From assembly GCF_015627175.1 (NCBI RefSeq), contig NZ_VTDQ01000003.1:102116-166115 (forward strand): a DNA stretch of 64,000 nt, given 5' to 3'. Shown in pieces: positions 27,620 through 38,173 of the stretch (the first letter of the stretch is position 1; the number at the start of each line of letters is the position of its first letter). This DNA is from Acinetobacter pollinis. Lineage in GTDB: Bacteria > Pseudomonadota > Gammaproteobacteria > Pseudomonadales > Moraxellaceae. The notes below the pieces were generated by a model that saw only the letters and a list, made by a program, of their open reading frames with translations, did not search any database and was not told the DNA's origin. The position numbers and the translations under genes were made by a program.

Positions 27620-27952
27620 ATGATGGAAGTTACTGCAAAACTACGCGGTGCCGCTATCTCGGCACAAAAGGCGCGTTTAGTTGCTGATCAAGTCCGTGGT
27701 AAATCAGTTGCGCGTGCGCTTGACATTTTAAACTTCAGCAACAAGAAAGCGGCTACACTAGTGAAAAAAGCACTAGAGTCTGCAATCGCAAACGCTGAAC
27801 ATAACAACAGCTTAGATGTTGATGATCTGAAAGTTACAACAATCTTTGTTGATGAAGGTATGAGCCTAAAACGTATCATGCCTCGTGCGAAAGGTCGTGC
27901 GGATCGTATCACTAAGCGTACTTGTCACATCACCGTTAAGGTAGGGGTTTGA
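27620..27952 (+). CDS. rplV: 50S ribosomal protein L22
   Basis: 110 residues, [20 protein letters not shown]. Its beta-hairpin lines the exit tunnel near the macrolide site; the tip region [17 protein letters not shown] is intact. Two adjacent ATG codons are possible starts; the first is 8 bases after the rpsS stop. Confidence 0.97.
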   Translation: MMEVTAKLRGAAISAQKARLVADQVRGKSVARALDILNFSNKKAATLVKKALESAIANAEHNNSLDVDDLKVTTIFVDEGMSLKRIMPRAKGRADRITKRTCHITVKVGV

Positions 27953-27953
27953 T

Positions 27954-28703
27954 ATGGGTCAGAAGGTTCATCCAATCGGTATCCGCCTAGGTGTTGTGAA
28001 ACGTCATAACGCTAACTGGTATGCGAATCCGAAACAATATTCAGAATATTTACTAAAAGACCTACAAGTTCGTGAGTTTTTAACTAAAAAACTTAAGAGC
28101 GCGATGGTAAGTAAAATTCTTATCGAGCGTCCTACAGGCGCTGCTAAAATTACAATTAGCACAGCCCGTCCTGGTATCGTTATTGGTAAAAAAGGCGAAG
28201 ATATTGAGAAATTACAGCGTGAACTTACTCAAATTATGGGTGTTCCTGCGCAAGTAGTTATCAATGAAGTTGATCGCCCTGATCTTGACGCGCGTCTAGT
28301 TGCTGAAGGTATCGCTTCTCAATTAGAAAAACGTGTAATGTTCCGTCGTGCTATGAAGCGTGCGGTTCAAAATACAATGCGTGCTGGTGCTAAAGGTATC
28401 AAAGTTGAGGTTTCTGGTCGTTTAGGCGGTGCTGAAATCGCACGTACAGAATGGTATCGTGAAGGACGTGTTCCATTGCATACACTTCGTGCAGACATTG
28501 ACTATGCGACTATGCGTGCTGAAACAACTTACGGTACGATTGGTGTTAAAGTTTGGATTTTCCGCGGTGAAATCTTAGGTGGCATGAAACAAGTCATGAA
28601 CCCTGCGCCACAAGAAGAGCGTCCAGCTAAACGTGGTCGTGGTCGTGAAGGTCAAGAGCGTCGTGGTCGTCGCAATGATCGTTCTGCTGCTAAAGGAGAA
28701 TAA
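27954..28703 (+). CDS. rpsC: 30S ribosomal protein S3
   Basis: 249 residues. Has the KH domain with GXXG loop ([15 protein letters not shown]) and the C-terminal domain at the mRNA entry channel. Compared with E. coli S3 (233 residues) it carries a longer Arg/Gly-rich tail from about residue 222 ([18 protein letters not shown]). Starts one base after the rplV stop. Confidence 0.98.
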   Translation: MGQKVHPIGIRLGVVKRHNANWYANPKQYSEYLLKDLQVREFLTKKLKSAMVSKILIERPTGAAKITISTARPGIVIGKKGEDIEKLQRELTQIMGVPAQVVINEVDRPDLDARLVAEGIASQLEKRVMFRRAMKRAVQNTMRAGAKGIKVEVSGRLGGAEIARTEWYREGRVPLHTLRADIDYATMRAETTYGTIGVKVWIFRGEILGGMKQVMNPAPQEERPAKRGRGREGQERRGRRNDRSAAKGE

Positions 28704-28706
28704 TTC

Positions 28707-29120
28707 ATGTTGCAACCTAAACGTACGAAATTCCGTAAAGTGCAAAAAGGCCGTAATACTGGTCTAGCACATCGCGGAAGTACAGTATCATTTGGTACTA
28801 TTGCATTGAAATCTGTAGAACGTGGTCGTATGACTGCACGTCAGATCGAAGCTGCACGTCGTACTATTAGCCGTCGCGTTAAGCGTGGTGGTAAAATCTA
28901 CATTCGTGTATTCCCAGACAAGCCAATTACTGAAAAGCCTTTAGAAGTTCGTATGGGTAAAGGTAAAGGTAGTGTTGAATACTGGGTTAGCGAGATTAAG
29001 CCAGGTAAGATCCTGTACGAAATGGAAGGTGTAAGCGAAGAATTAGCGCGTGAAGCATTTACTTTAGCTGCTGCTAAACTTCCGTTTAAAACCGCTATCG
29101 TGACTCGGACGGTAATGTAA
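28707..29120 (+). CDS. rplP: 50S ribosomal protein L16
   Basis: 137 residues. Contacts the A-site tRNA elbow; includes [21 protein letters not shown], the region with the arginine hydroxylated by YcfD in E. coli. Starts 3 bases after rpsC. Confidence 0.98.
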   Translation: MLQPKRTKFRKVQKGRNTGLAHRGSTVSFGTIALKSVERGRMTARQIEAARRTISRRVKRGGKIYIRVFPDKPITEKPLEVRMGKGKGSVEYWVSEIKPGKILYEMEGVSEELAREAFTLAAAKLPFKTAIVTRTVM

Positions 29121-29317
29121 TGAAAACTAAAGATCTACGTGAAAAATCGGTAGAAGAGTTGAAAACTTTGCTTGATGAGCAACAGTTAAATCAATTCCGT
29201 CTTCGTATGGCGCAAGCAACTGGTCAGTTGGGTAAATCACACGAAGTTGGGGTTGCTCGTAAGACAGTTGCTCGCATAAAGACACTCCTTACCGAAAAAC
29301 AGGGGAACGGACAATGA
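29120..29317 (+). CDS. rpmC: 50S ribosomal protein L29
   Basis: 65 residues, [20 protein letters not shown]. Small helical protein at the tunnel exit next to L23. Its ATG overlaps the rplP stop by one base (TAATG), suggesting coupled translation. Confidence 0.98.
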   Translation: MKTKDLREKSVEELKTLLDEQQLNQFRLRMAQATGQLGKSHEVGVARKTVARIKTLLTEKQGNGQ

Positions 29318-29571
29318 GTGAAAATACAGTCCGCACGTTAACTGGCAAAGTTGTAAGTGACAAAATGGAGAAATCTATTGTTGTGCTTATTGAACGCCGA
29401 GTTCAACACCCGTTGTATGGCAAATCACTTCGCCGTTCAACAAAATTACACGCTCATGATGAGAACAATGTTGCTAAAATCGGTGATGTTGTAACCATTA
29501 AAGAAAGCCGCCCAATTTCTAAAACTAAAGCTTGGACTTTAGTGGAAGTAGTTGAAGCAGCTGCTGAGTAA
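29314..29571 (+). CDS. rpsQ: 30S ribosomal protein S17
   Basis: 85 residues, OB-fold, with [18 protein letters not shown] at the N-terminus. Overlaps the rpmC stop in ATGA. It is the last gene of the classical S10 operon and is followed by an 89-base gap. Confidence 0.98.
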   Translation: MSENTVRTLTGKVVSDKMEKSIVVLIERRVQHPLYGKSLRRSTKLHAHDENNVAKIGDVVTIKESRPISKTKAWTLVEVVEAAAE

Positions 29572-29591
29572 TTAGTTCTTGTTGCATCATT

Positions 29592-29633
29592 GGTCAATTT
29601 CGAGTACGCTATGCGTCTTTCGAAATTGTGACC
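29592..29633 (+). promoter_or_regulatory. Bulged hairpin at the S10/spc operon junction
   Basis: GGTCA-ATTTCGA (29592-29603) pairs with TCGAAAT-TG-TGACC (29620-29633), giving a 12-bp stem with a 2-base bulge and a 16-base loop. It lies in the only large gap of the S10-spc part, between rpsQ and the rplN start. No T-run follows, so it is not a normal terminator. Possible roles are mRNA processing, attenuation or a protein site. Confidence 0.5.
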
Positions 29634-29660
29634 GGTGATGCTCGGTTTTGGAGTAGGGCA

Positions 29661-30029
29661 ATGATTCAAACCGAAACGATGCTCGACGTAGCAGACAACA
29701 GTGGTGCACGCCGCGTACAATGTATTAAAGTACTAGGTGGTTCACATCGTCGTTATGCTTCTGTTGGCGACATTATTAAAGTTACTGTAAAAGAAGCAAT
29801 TCCGCGTGGCCGTGTTAAAAAAGGCGACGTGATGAATGCGGTTGTAGTTCGTACAAAATTCGGTATTCGTCGTCCAGACGGCTCTTTGATCCGTTTTGAT
29901 GACAACGCTGCAGTTTTGTTGAATACAAACAAAGCTCCGATTGCTACCCGTATCTTTGGACCAGTGACTCGTGAACTTCGTACTGAACAGTTCATGAAAA
30001 TTATTTCATTGGCTCCTGAAGTTCTATAA
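29661..30029 (+). CDS. rplN: 50S ribosomal protein L14
   Basis: 122 residues, [20 protein letters not shown]. Forms part of the intersubunit face and the binding site of silencing factor RsfS. The ATG at 29661 follows GGAGTAGGG and is the family start; an in-frame upstream start would add 11 residues. Confidence 0.98.
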   Translation: MIQTETMLDVADNSGARRVQCIKVLGGSHRRYASVGDIIKVTVKEAIPRGRVKKGDVMNAVVVRTKFGIRRPDGSLIRFDDNAAVLLNTNKAPIATRIFGPVTRELRTEQFMKIISLAPEVL

Positions 30030-30038
30030 GAGGCAATC

Positions 30039-30359
30039 ATGGCTAAGATCAGAAAAGGCGATCAAATTATAGTGATCGCAGGTAAAGAAAAAGGCAAACA
30101 AGGTACTGTTTTGTCTGTTTCGAATGACCGTGTTAAGGTTGAAGGCCTTAACTTAGTGAAGAAACACCAAAAGCCAAACCGTGTAACTGGCGCTGAAGGC
30201 GGTATTGTTACTCAAGAGGCTTCTCTTCATATCTCAAACGTGGCAATTTTAAATGCTACAACCCAAAAGGCTGACCGTGTTGGTTACCAACGTGATGAAA
30301 ATGGCACGAAAAATCGTGTTTATAAATCAAATGGTGAATCAGTGGCGGTAGCGAAGTAA
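30039..30359 (+). CDS. rplX: 50S ribosomal protein L24
   Basis: 106 residues, KOW motif near the start ([20 protein letters not shown]). Early assembly initiator of the 50S. Follows rplN by 9 bases with AGAGG ahead. Confidence 0.98.
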   Translation: MAKIRKGDQIIVIAGKEKGKQGTVLSVSNDRVKVEGLNLVKKHQKPNRVTGAEGGIVTQEASLHISNVAILNATTQKADRVGYQRDENGTKNRVYKSNGESVAVAK

Positions 30360-30374
30360 TAGGTTGAAAAGGCA

Positions 30375-30911
30375 ATGGCCAGACTTAAAACACGTTATAA
30401 CGACGAACTTAAGGCAAAGTTGAAAGAAGAACTTGGCCTTTCGAATGTGATGGAAATTCCTCGCATTACTAAAATCACTCTAAACATGGGTGTAGGTGCT
30501 GCCGCAGCTGATAAAAAATTATTAGATGGCGCACTTTCAGATATGCAAGCAATTGCTGGTCAAAAACCAGTACTAACACTTGCACGTAAATCGATCGCAG
30601 GTTTCAAAATCCGTGATGGTTGGCCAATCGGTTGTAAAGTTACTTTACGTGGCGAACATATGTACGAATTCTTGGATCGTTTGATCTCAATCACAATCCC
30701 TCGTATTCGTGACTTCCGTGGTTTCTCAGCGAAATCATTTGATGGTCGTGGTAACTACTCAATGGGATTGAAAGAACAAATCGTTTTCCCTGAAATCGAT
30801 TTTGACAAGATTGATCGTATTCGTGGTATGGATATTACTATTACTACGACTGCTCGCACCGATGACGAAGGCCGTGCGCTTATGCGTGCATTCGGCTTCC
30901 CGTTCAAATAA
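30375..30911 (+). CDS. rplE: 50S ribosomal protein L5
   Basis: 178 residues. Binds 5S rRNA and bridge B1b; [15 protein letters not shown] and [16 protein letters not shown] are typical. In E. coli S8 represses the spc operon near the start of this gene; I could not identify a clear copy of that site here. Confidence 0.98.
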   Translation: MARLKTRYNDELKAKLKEELGLSNVMEIPRITKITLNMGVGAAAADKKLLDGALSDMQAIAGQKPVLTLARKSIAGFKIRDGWPIGCKVTLRGEHMYEFLDRLISITIPRIRDFRGFSAKSFDGRGNYSMGLKEQIVFPEIDFDKIDRIRGMDITITTTARTDDEGRALMRAFGFPFK

Positions 30912-30920
30912 GAGGTCGAT

Positions 30921-31226
30921 ATGGCTAAGAAAGGTATGGTTAATCGCGAATTAAAACGCGAAAAAACAGTTGCTAAATTTGCTGCAAAACGTGCTGAATT
31001 AAAAGCAACTATTGCAAATGTAAATGCTAGCGATGAAGAGCGTTTTGAAGCGATGTTGAAATTACAAGCATTGCCACGTAACGCATCTCCTGTACGTCTT
31101 CGCAACCGTTGTGGTTTAACTGGTCGTCCTCATGGTTACTTCCGTAAGTTTGGCTTAAGCCGTAATAAACTACGTGATACTGTAATGCAAGGTGATGTAC
31201 CGGGCGTTGTGAAAGCTAGCTGGTAA
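30921..31226 (+). CDS. rpsN: 30S ribosomal protein S14, zinc-free form
   Basis: 101 residues, the long form without the CxxC zinc pairs; ends [20 protein letters not shown] then [13 protein letters not shown]. Assembles late in the 30S head. GAGG precedes the ATG. Confidence 0.98.
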   Translation: MAKKGMVNRELKREKTVAKFAAKRAELKATIANVNASDEERFEAMLKLQALPRNASPVRLRNRCGLTGRPHGYFRKFGLSRNKLRDTVMQGDVPGVVKASW

Positions 31227-31238
31227 GGGGCGACTATA

Positions 31239-31634
31239 ATGAGTATGCAAGATACCGTTGCCGACATGCTAACACGTGTTCGTAACGCACAAATGGCTAA
31301 GAAAGAAACTGTTTCTATGCCAAGCTCTAAGCTAAAAGTTTCTATTGCAAACGTATTAGAGCAAGAAGGTTATATTTCAAATGTAGAAGTTGCTGATAAC
31401 GAAGGCAAAGCTACTTTGACAATTACCCTAAAATATTTTGAAGGCAAACCAGTTATCGAAACTGTGAAACGTGTAAGTCGTCCAGGCTTGCGTCAGTATC
31501 GCGGTAAAGATAAAATTCCTAGCGTTAAGCAAGGTTTAGGTATTGCAATTGTTTCTACAAGCAAAGGCATCATGACTGATCGCGCTGCACGTGCTGCAGG
31601 TATCGGTGGTGAAGTTATTGCTTTTGTTTCTTAA
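31239..31634 (+). CDS. rpsH: 30S ribosomal protein S8
   Basis: 131 residues, [20 protein letters not shown]. Central-domain assembly protein and, in E. coli, the translational repressor of the spc operon. The C-terminal block [20 protein letters not shown] is intact. Confidence 0.98.
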   Translation: MSMQDTVADMLTRVRNAQMAKKETVSMPSSKLKVSIANVLEQEGYISNVEVADNEGKATLTITLKYFEGKPVIETVKRVSRPGLRQYRGKDKIPSVKQGLGIAIVSTSKGIMTDRAARAAGIGGEVIAFVS

Positions 31635-31647
31635 TAGGTGATTCCTC

Positions 31648-32181
31648 ATGTCTCGTGTGGCTAAAGCCCCAGTAGCTCTACCAAGTGGTGTAGAAGTTAC
31701 TCAGAACGGCCGGCAGGTCGTAGTGAAAGGCAGTAAAGGTACGCTGTCTTTCAACCTGCATGCGCTGGTCGAGCTAAAACAGGAAGAAGGTAAACTTCAC
31801 CTTGCTCCAGTAAAAGACTCGCAAGATGCTTGGATGCAAGCTGGTACTGCTCGCGCTGTATTAAACAACCTTGTTAAAGGTGTAAGCGAAGGTTTCGAAC
31901 GTAAGCTACAACTTGTAGGTGTTGGTTATAAAGCTGTAGTTAAAGGAACTGTTGTGAACCTAAGCTTAGGTTTTTCACATCCAATCGACTATACATTGCC
32001 TGAAGGTGTAACTGCAGAAACTCCAACTCCAACTGAAATTCTGCTTAAATCTGCAGATAAACAGTTGTTAGGTCAAGTAGCTGCAAATATCCGTGCATAT
32101 CGCTCTCCTGAACCATATAAAGGTAAAGGTGTTCGTTATTCGGATGAAGTTATTCTTCGTAAAGAAGCTAAGAAGAAATAA
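31648..32181 (+). CDS. rplF: 50S ribosomal protein L6
   Basis: 177 residues, two repeated L6 domains, with the C-terminal [16 protein letters not shown] signature. Lies near the factor-binding site. Confidence 0.98.
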   Translation: MSRVAKAPVALPSGVEVTQNGRQVVVKGSKGTLSFNLHALVELKQEEGKLHLAPVKDSQDAWMQAGTARAVLNNLVKGVSEGFERKLQLVGVGYKAVVKGTVVNLSLGFSHPIDYTLPEGVTAETPTPTEILLKSADKQLLGQVAANIRAYRSPEPYKGKGVRYSDEVILRKEAKKK

Positions 32182-32195
32182 GGCGCGAGGTTCTT

Positions 32196-32546
32196 ATGAA
32201 CGAAAAGAAACAATCCCGTTTGCGTCGTGCGAAAAGCACACGCTTGCACATCCGTGCATTGGGTGCGACTCGTTTGTGTGTAAACCGCACTCCGCGTCAC
32301 ATCTATGCTCAAGTTATTTCAGCAGATGGTGGAAAAGTATTAGCACAAGCTTCTACTTTAGATGCATCTTTACGTAGTACTACTACTGGTAATGTTGAAG
32401 CAGCAACTAAAGTTGGTGCTTTAATTGCAGAGCGTGCTAAAGCAGCTGGTATTACAAAAGTTGCATTTGACCGTTCTGGTTTTAAATATCATGGTCGTAT
32501 TAAAGCCTTGGCTGATGCTGCCCGTGAAGGCGGCTTGGAGTTCTAA
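32196..32546 (+). CDS. rplR: 50S ribosomal protein L18
   Basis: 116 residues, basic N-terminus then [14 protein letters not shown] and [20 protein letters not shown]. Binds 5S rRNA with L5. Confidence 0.98.
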   Translation: MNEKKQSRLRRAKSTRLHIRALGATRLCVNRTPRHIYAQVISADGGKVLAQASTLDASLRSTTTGNVEAATKVGALIAERAKAAGITKVAFDRSGFKYHGRIKALADAAREGGLEF

Positions 32547-32548
32547 TC

Positions 32549-33046
32549 ATGGCGAAAGTTGAACAAAACGAAGGTCTCGTTGAGAAGCTGGTTGCCGTTG
32601 ATCGTGTAGCCAAGGTTGTAAAAGGTGGTCGTATTTTCTCTTTCACAGCATTAACTGTGGTAGGTGATGGTAACGGTCGTGTTGGTTTTGGTCGTGGTAA
32701 AGCGCGTGAAGTTCCAGCTGCTATTTCTAAAGCACTTGAAGCTGCTCGTCGTAATATGATTACTGTAGATCTAGACGGAAACACTTTACAACACCCTGTG
32801 AATGCTCGTCATGGTGCGAGTCGTGTTTATATGCAACCTGCTTCTGAAGGTACTGGTGTAATTGCTGGTGGCGCTATGCGTGCTGTTCTAGAAGCTGCAG
32901 GTGTACATAACGTACTTGCTAAATGTTATGGTTCTACAAATGCTGCTAACGTAGTAAACGCAACTTTTAATGGTTTGCGTGATATGACTTCTCCTGAGAA
33001 AGTCGCTGCGAAACGTGGTAAAACTGTAGAAGAAATTCAAGGGTAA
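32549..33046 (+). CDS. rpsE: 30S ribosomal protein S5
   Basis: 165 residues with the N-terminal double-stranded-RNA-binding fold ([20 protein letters not shown]) whose loop carries spectinomycin-resistance changes in other bacteria; I see no obvious change here. Starts 2 bases after rplR. Confidence 0.98.
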   Translation: MAKVEQNEGLVEKLVAVDRVAKVVKGGRIFSFTALTVVGDGNGRVGFGRGKAREVPAAISKALEAARRNMITVDLDGNTLQHPVNARHGASRVYMQPASEGTGVIAGGAMRAVLEAAGVHNVLAKCYGSTNAANVVNATFNGLRDMTSPEKVAAKRGKTVEEIQG

Positions 33047-33052
33047 TCAATC

Positions 33053-33229
33053 ATGAAAACGATTAAAGTTACCCAGACTAAATCTTCTTCGCATCGTTTG
33101 AAAAATCACAAACTTTGCCTACAAGGTTTGGGTCTGCGTCGCATCGGTCATACTGTAGAAGTGCAAGATACTCCTTCTAACCGTGGTATGATCAATAAAG
33201 TCTACTATATGGTTAGTGTAGAGGAATAA
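33053..33229 (+). CDS. rpmD: 50S ribosomal protein L30
   Basis: 58 residues, [20 protein letters not shown] and [20 protein letters not shown]. Located between rpsE and rplO as in other spc operons; 6 bases after rpsE and 3 bases before rplO. Confidence 0.97.
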
Positions 33230-33232
33230 GCC

Positions 33233-33673
33233 ATGACTCTGCGTTTAAATGAATTATCACCTGCAGAAGGTGCTAAACGTGAACACCGCCGCCTAGGCCG
33301 TGGTATCGGTTCTGGTGTCGGTAAGACAGGTGGTCGCGGTATTAAAGGTCAAAACTCACGTAAAAGTGGTGGTGTTCGTCCAGGTTTTGAAGGTGGTCAA
33401 ACAGCGATTTATCGTCGTTTACCAAAATTTGGCTTCACTAGCCAAATGGCACTTAAAACTGCTGAAGTACGTGTTTCTGAATTAAATAAAGTTGAAGGCG
33501 ATATTGTTAGCCTTGAAACTTTAAAAGCTGCAAACGTTGTGCGTCGTGACCAATTACGCGCTCGTATCGTACTTTCTGGTGAAGTAACTCGCGCATTCAC
33601 TGTTAAGGGTGTTGCATTGACTAAAGGCGCTAAAGCTGCTGTTGAAGCTGCTGGCGGTAAAGTCGAGGAGTAA
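33233..33673 (+). CDS. rplO: 50S ribosomal protein L15
   Basis: 146 residues. Gly/Arg-rich N-terminal arm ([19 protein letters not shown]) threads into 23S rRNA; globular C-terminal part follows. Confidence 0.98.
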   Translation: MTLRLNELSPAEGAKREHRRLGRGIGSGVGKTGGRGIKGQNSRKSGGVRPGFEGGQTAIYRRLPKFGFTSQMALKTAEVRVSELNKVEGDIVSLETLKAANVVRRDQLRARIVLSGEVTRAFTVKGVALTKGAKAAVEAAGGKVEE

Positions 33674-33679
33674 TTACGA

Positions 33680-35038
33680 GTGTCTATGTCTCCTAGTTCT
33701 TCAGGTCATGTTCACATGATGAAAGGCCAACCGTTTCATGTGAAATATCGTGAAATCATCCGTCGCATGGTGTTTTTAATCTGTGCACTATTGGTTTTTC
33801 GACTAGGATCGCATATTCCCGTACCAGGCATTAATAATGCAGCACTTGAACATCTGTTTAATGCAAACCAAGGTACTATTCTTGGTTTGTTTAACATGTT
33901 TTCAGGTGGTGCATTGCAACGAATGTCTATTCTTGCTTTAGGGATTATGCCATACATTTCTGCCTCAATTATTGTGCAGTTAATGTCAACAGTAATTCCT
34001 TCGCTCGAAGCTTTGAAAAAAGAAGGTGAGCAAGGTAAGCGTAAAATTAACCAGTATACGCGTCAAGGAACACTTATATTAGGTGTTGTACAAGCCGTAG
34101 GTATGTGTGCAGGTCTTATTAGTCAAGGGATTACTTTGACTTCTGGATTAGAATTTTATATTCCTGCAGTCACATCTTTAGTTGCTGGTACAATGTTCTT
34201 GATGTGGCTTGGAGAACAAATTACTGAACGTGGAGTAGGTAATGGTATCTCAATGATTATTTTTGCGGGAATCGTGGCTAATTTGCCAAATATTGCATTG
34301 CAATCTTTCTCAGCAGTTGAAAATGGTCAGACAAGCTTAATTGGGGTCGTGGTTTTAGCATTAATTGCATTAGCTGTTATGGCTGCTATTGTATTTATTG
34401 AAAAAGCACAACGTCGAATTGCAGTTAATTATGCGCAAAAGCAACAAGGTCGTCGTATTTTTACGGCACAGCAAACTCATTTACCACTAAAGATAAACAT
34501 GGCCGGAGTAATTCCAGCTATTTTTGCAAGTTCATTGCTGTTATTTCCAGCAAGTCTTGGTCAGTGGGTTGGGAGTGCTGATCCAAATGCTGGCATGCTT
34601 AAACGCTCATTGCAAGATTTGGCACTTGTTTTATCGCCTGGACATACTTTGTATTTGGTGCTCTTTGGTGCGTTAATTATCTTTTTCTGTTATTTCTATA
34701 CAGCACTAGTATTTAGTCCAAAAGAAGTTGCAGAAAATTTGAAACGCAGCGGAGCTTATGTGCCTGGTATACGCCCAGGTGAGCAAACTGCTCGTTATTT
34801 AGATCATATTCTCAATCGTTTGACATTTATTGGTGCAATCTACATTACTTTTATTTGTTTAATGCCAATGATTCTTCAAAGTTCATTTGGTATGACAATG
34901 AATGTAGGTGGTACTTCACTACTTATTGTAGTAGTCGTTGTGATGGATTTTATGGCTCAATTACAGTCACATTTGACATCTCACCAGTATGATAATCAAA
35001 CATTGATGAAAAAAACGACTGCTCATCCTAAGGGATAA
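33680..35038 (+). CDS. secY: Preprotein translocase subunit SecY, GTG start
   Basis: 452 residues with ten predicted membrane segments; the pore of the SecYEG channel in the inner membrane. Features include RLGSHIPVPGI, MPYISASIIVQL, GIGNGIS-like GVGNGISMIIF and the cytoplasmic loop AENLKRSGAYVPGIRPGEQT. The GTG at 33680 lies 9 bases after GAGGAG; the ATG two codons later is too far from it. Confidence 0.97.
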   Translation: MSMSPSSSGHVHMMKGQPFHVKYREIIRRMVFLICALLVFRLGSHIPVPGINNAALEHLFNANQGTILGLFNMFSGGALQRMSILALGIMPYISASIIVQLMSTVIPSLEALKKEGEQGKRKINQYTRQGTLILGVVQAVGMCAGLISQGITLTSGLEFYIPAVTSLVAGTMFLMWLGEQITERGVGNGISMIIFAGIVANLPNIALQSFSAVENGQTSLIGVVVLALIALAVMAAIVFIEKAQRRIAVNYAQKQQGRRIFTAQQTHLPLKINMAGVIPAIFASSLLLFPASLGQWVGSADPNAGMLKRSLQDLALVLSPGHTLYLVLFGALIIFFCYFYTALVFSPKEVAENLKRSGAYVPGIRPGEQTARYLDHILNRLTFIGAIYITFICLMPMILQSSFGMTMNVGGTSLLIVVVVVMDFMAQLQSHLTSHQYDNQTLMKKTTAHPKG

Positions 35039-35059
35039 GCGCACTTAGAGGTTTTCATC

Positions 35060-35176
35060 ATGAAAGTACAAGCTTCTGTAAAGAAAATTTGTGGTAGCTG
35101 TAAAGTTATCCGTCGTAATGGGGTTATTCGCGTAATTTGTAGCGCTGAACCTCGTCATAAGCAGCGTCAAGGTTAA
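35060..35176 (+). CDS. rpmJ: 50S ribosomal protein L36
   Basis: 38 residues, [20 protein letters not shown]. The zinc ligands C11, C14, C27 and H33 are all present, so this is the zinc-containing form. It closes the spc operon, as in E. coli. Confidence 0.97.
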
Positions 35177-35192
35177 TAAAATAACTTAGACT

Positions 35193-35283
35193 GTTGATTT
35201 CAGTAGGCGAATTGAGTTAATATCCGCCCCTTAAGAATTTAATGGGTGGTTAATCAACTCAACTGCCTTTTTGGAGAAAGTGA
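35193..35283 (+). promoter_or_regulatory. Structured leader of the alpha operon with competing stems
   Basis: A hairpin CCGCCC-C-TTAA (35224-35234) / TTAA-T-GGGTGG (35239-35249) is flanked by two left arms, GTTGATT (35193-35199) and TTGAGTT (35212-35218). These match two overlapping right arms, AATCAAC (35252-35258) and AACTCAA (35256-35262). The right arms share 3 bases, so only one pairing can form at once. The ribosome-binding sequence TTGGAG follows at 35271-35276. In E. coli the alpha operon leader is a pseudoknot bound by S4; the parallel is inference. Confidence 0.5.
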
Positions 35284-35640
35284 ATGGCTCGTATTGCCGG
35301 TGTAAACATTCCGGATAACAAGCATGCTGTTATCTCCCTCACTTACATTTTTGGTGTTGGTCGTCACACTGCAGAAAATATTCTAGCAGCTGCTGGCATT
35401 GCAAACACTACTAAAGTTCGTGATTTGGATGATGCTCAGCTTGATGCGATTCGTGCAGAAGTTGCTAAGGTACCAACCGAAGGTGACTTACGTCGCGAAA
35501 TTTCCATGAACATTAAACGTTTAATGGATTTAGGTTGCTATCGTGGCCTTCGTCATCGTCGTAGCTTGCCTGTCCGTGGTCAACGCACAAAAACTAACGC
35601 ACGTACCCGTAAAGGTCCGCGCAAACCGATTAAAAAGTAA
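35284..35640 (+). CDS. rpsM: 30S ribosomal protein S13
   Basis: 118 residues, [20 protein letters not shown]. Head protein contacting P-site tRNA by its basic tail ([15 protein letters not shown]). First gene of the alpha operon; GGAG precedes the ATG. Confidence 0.98.
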   Translation: MARIAGVNIPDNKHAVISLTYIFGVGRHTAENILAAAGIANTTKVRDLDDAQLDAIRAEVAKVPTEGDLRREISMNIKRLMDLGCYRGLRHRRSLPVRGQRTKTNARTRKGPRKPIKK

Positions 35641-35659
35641 GATTTCTGGAAGCTAAAAG

Positions 35660-36046
35660 ATGGCTAAAGATACTCGCACACGCAAGAAGGTCACACGTAC
35701 CGTCTCTGAAGGTGTTGCACACATTCACGCGTCTTTTAATAACACCATTGTTACGATTACCGATCGTCAAGGTAATGCATTGGCTTGGGCTACCTCAGGT
35801 GGACAAGGCTTCCGTGGTTCACGTAAATCAACTCCGTTTGCTGCTCAGGTAGCTGCTGAAGTTGCTGGTAAAGCAGCTTTAGATTACGGTTTGAAAAACT
35901 TGGAAGTCCTTGTAAAAGGACCTGGTCCAGGTCGTGAGTCTGCGGTTCGTGCATTAGGAGCAGTGGGTTATAAGATTAGCAGCATTACCGATGTGACTCC
36001 AATTCCTCACAACGGTTGCCGTCCACCTAAAAAACGTCGCGTCTAA
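35660..36046 (+). CDS. rpsK: 30S ribosomal protein S11
   Basis: 128 residues. Platform protein near the mRNA exit; [20 protein letters not shown] and [10 protein letters not shown] are the family signatures. Confidence 0.98.
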   Translation: MAKDTRTRKKVTRTVSEGVAHIHASFNNTIVTITDRQGNALAWATSGGQGFRGSRKSTPFAAQVAAEVAGKAALDYGLKNLEVLVKGPGPGRESAVRALGAVGYKISSITDVTPIPHNGCRPPKKRRV

Positions 36047-36058
36047 GGAGATACATTC

Positions 36059-36682
36059 ATGGCTCGTTATATTGGTCCAAAATGCAAACTCTCTCGTCGC
36101 GAAGGGACTGACCTGCAACTTAAATCTGGCGTTAAACCATTTGACGTCAAAACTAAAAAACACGCGAAAGCACCAGGCCAACACGGTCAATCACGTGCTA
36201 AGCAATCAGAGTATTCACTACAATTACGTGAAAAACAAAAAGTACGTCGTATGTACGGTGTTTTAGAACGTCAATTTAGTAATTACTATAAAGAAGCTGC
36301 TCGTGTTAAAGGCGCAACAGGTGAAAACTTGTTGAAACTGCTTGAAAGCCGTCTAGATAACGTTGTTTATCGCATGGGCTTTGGTTCTACACGTGCAGAA
36401 GCTCGTCAGCTAGTAAGTCACCGTTCTATTACTTTGAATGGCCGTCGCGTAAATATCGCGTCTATTCAAGTAAAACCAGGTGATGTAGTTGCTGTACATC
36501 AAGGTGCGAAAGAACAATTGCGTATTAAAAATGCAGTTGAGCTAGCAAGCCAACGTGGTATTCCTGCTTGGGTTGAAGTTGATCACTCTAAGTTTGAAGG
36601 TACGTTCAAAGCTGCACCTGATCGTTCTGATCTACCTGCTGAAATCAATGAAAGCTTGATTGTAGAATTGTATTCTAAATAA
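36059..36682 (+). CDS. rpsD: 30S ribosomal protein S4
   Basis: 207 residues, [20 protein letters not shown]. Primary 16S binder; S4 RNA-binding domain around [20 protein letters not shown]. The zinc-free form, with a single N-terminal Cys. In E. coli S4 represses the alpha operon through the leader. AAGGAG lies upstream. Confidence 0.98.
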   Translation: MARYIGPKCKLSRREGTDLQLKSGVKPFDVKTKKHAKAPGQHGQSRAKQSEYSLQLREKQKVRRMYGVLERQFSNYYKEAARVKGATGENLLKLLESRLDNVVYRMGFGSTRAEARQLVSHRSITLNGRRVNIASIQVKPGDVVAVHQGAKEQLRIKNAVELASQRGIPAWVEVDHSKFEGTFKAAPDRSDLPAEINESLIVELYSK

Positions 36683-36700
36683 TCCTTGAGGTAGCAATAA

Positions 36701-37708
36701 ATGACGCGTACTGCAAACGAGTTTCTAACTCCGCAAGCGATCAAGGTCGAAGCGGCAAGCGGGACCTCGGCAAAAGTGATTCTTGAACCTTTAGAGCGTG
36801 GTTTTGGCCATACTCTTGGTAATGCTTTACGTCGCATCCTACTTTCTTCTTTACCTGGCGCAGCTGTGGTGGAAGTAGAAATAGAAGGCGTCGAGCACGA
36901 GTACAGTACTTTAGAAGGCTTGCAGCAGGACATCGTCGAGCTCTTGCTGAACCTTAAAGGATTGTCGATTAAGCTGTTCGATCAAAATGAAGCATATTTG
37001 ACATTAGAAAAACAAGGTCCAGGAGATGTAACAGCTGCTGACCTTCGTTTACCGCACAATGTTGAATTGGTTAACCCTGAGCATTTGATCGGGACTTTAA
37101 GCGCTACAGGCTCATTAAAAATGCGCCTGAAAGTCGCACAAGGTCGTGGTTATGAAACATCTGATTCACGCTTTCCTGAAGGCGAAACTCGCCCTGTAGG
37201 TCGCTTACAATTAGATGCAAGTTATAGCCCAATCAATCGTGTTTCATACACTGTAGAAAATGCACGTGTGGAACAACGTACTGACCTTGATAAGTTGGTC
37301 ATCGATCTTGAAACAAATGGTACGGTTGATCCTGAAGAAGCGATTCGTAAAGCTGCAACAATCTTGCAACAACAGATCGCAATTTTTGTTGATCTTCAGA
37401 AAGACCAAACACCTGTTGCTCAAGAACCTCGCGAAGAAGTTGATCCAATATTGCTTCGTCCAGTAGATGATCTAGAGCTTACTGTTCGTTCTGCGAATTG
37501 TTTAAAAGCAGAAAATATTTACTACATTGGTGATCTTGTTCAACGTACAGAAGTTGAGTTATTAAAAACTCCAAACTTAGGTAAAAAATCGTTAACTGAG
37601 ATCAAAGATGTTTTGGCATCGAAAGGTTTACAACTCGGAATGCGTCTAGAAAACTGGCCACCTGCTAGTCTTCGTATGGACGACCGTTTTGCCTATCGTA
37701 GCCGCTAA
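36701..37708 (+). CDS. rpoA: RNA polymerase subunit alpha
   Basis: 335 residues: N-terminal assembly domain ([20 protein letters not shown]) and C-terminal domain ([36 protein letters not shown]) that binds UP elements and activators. TTGAGG lies upstream. Confidence 0.98.
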   Translation: MTRTANEFLTPQAIKVEAASGTSAKVILEPLERGFGHTLGNALRRILLSSLPGAAVVEVEIEGVEHEYSTLEGLQQDIVELLLNLKGLSIKLFDQNEAYLTLEKQGPGDVTAADLRLPHNVELVNPEHLIGTLSATGSLKMRLKVAQGRGYETSDSRFPEGETRPVGRLQLDASYSPINRVSYTVENARVEQRTDLDKLVIDLETNGTVDPEEAIRKAATILQQQIAIFVDLQKDQTPVAQEPREEVDPILLRPVDDLELTVRSANCLKAENIYYIGDLVQRTEVELLKTPNLGKKSLTEIKDVLASKGLQLGMRLENWPPASLRMDDRFAYRSR

Positions 37709-37726
37709 TTAAGTAGGACTATCACC

Positions 37727-38104
37727 ATGCGTCATCGTAATAGTGGTGTGAAATTAGGCCGTACAAGCAGCCATCGTAAGGCGTTGTTCCAAAACTTAAC
37801 AAATGCTCTAGTTGAGCATGAGTTAATTAAAACAACTTTGCCTAAGGCGAAAGAACTTCGTCGCGTTGCTGAGCCTTTAATCACTTTAGCTAAAAACGAT
37901 ACAGTAGCAAACCGTCGTATTGCGTTTGCTCGTACTCGTAATGCAGCAACTGTTGGTAAATTATTTACCGTTCTAGGCCCTCGTTATAAAGAACGTAACG
38001 GCGGTTATCTACGTGTACTTAAAGCAGGTCACCGTGCTGGAGATGCAGCACCTATGGCTTACGTTGAGTTAGTAGACCGTGAAGTGAATACTTCAGCAGA
38101 ATAA
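37727..38104 (+). CDS. rplQ: 50S ribosomal protein L17
   Basis: 125 residues, [20 protein letters not shown]. At the tunnel exit. Last gene of the alpha operon; a strong terminator follows 13 bases later. Confidence 0.98.
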   Translation: MRHRNSGVKLGRTSSHRKALFQNLTNALVEHELIKTTLPKAKELRRVAEPLITLAKNDTVANRRIAFARTRNAATVGKLFTVLGPRYKERNGGYLRVLKAGHRAGDAAPMAYVELVDREVNTSAE

Positions 38105-38117
38105 TATTTATTCTGAT

Positions 38118-38144
38118 AAAAGGCCGGAACTCCGGCCTTTTTTA
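38118..38144 (+). terminator. Rho-independent terminator of the alpha operon
   Basis: An 11-bp perfect stem, GC-rich (38118-38128 with 38131-38141), is followed by a T-run. Confidence 0.92.
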
Positions 38145-38173
38145 TTTGCTTAATGATAATGGAAGATCATCAC

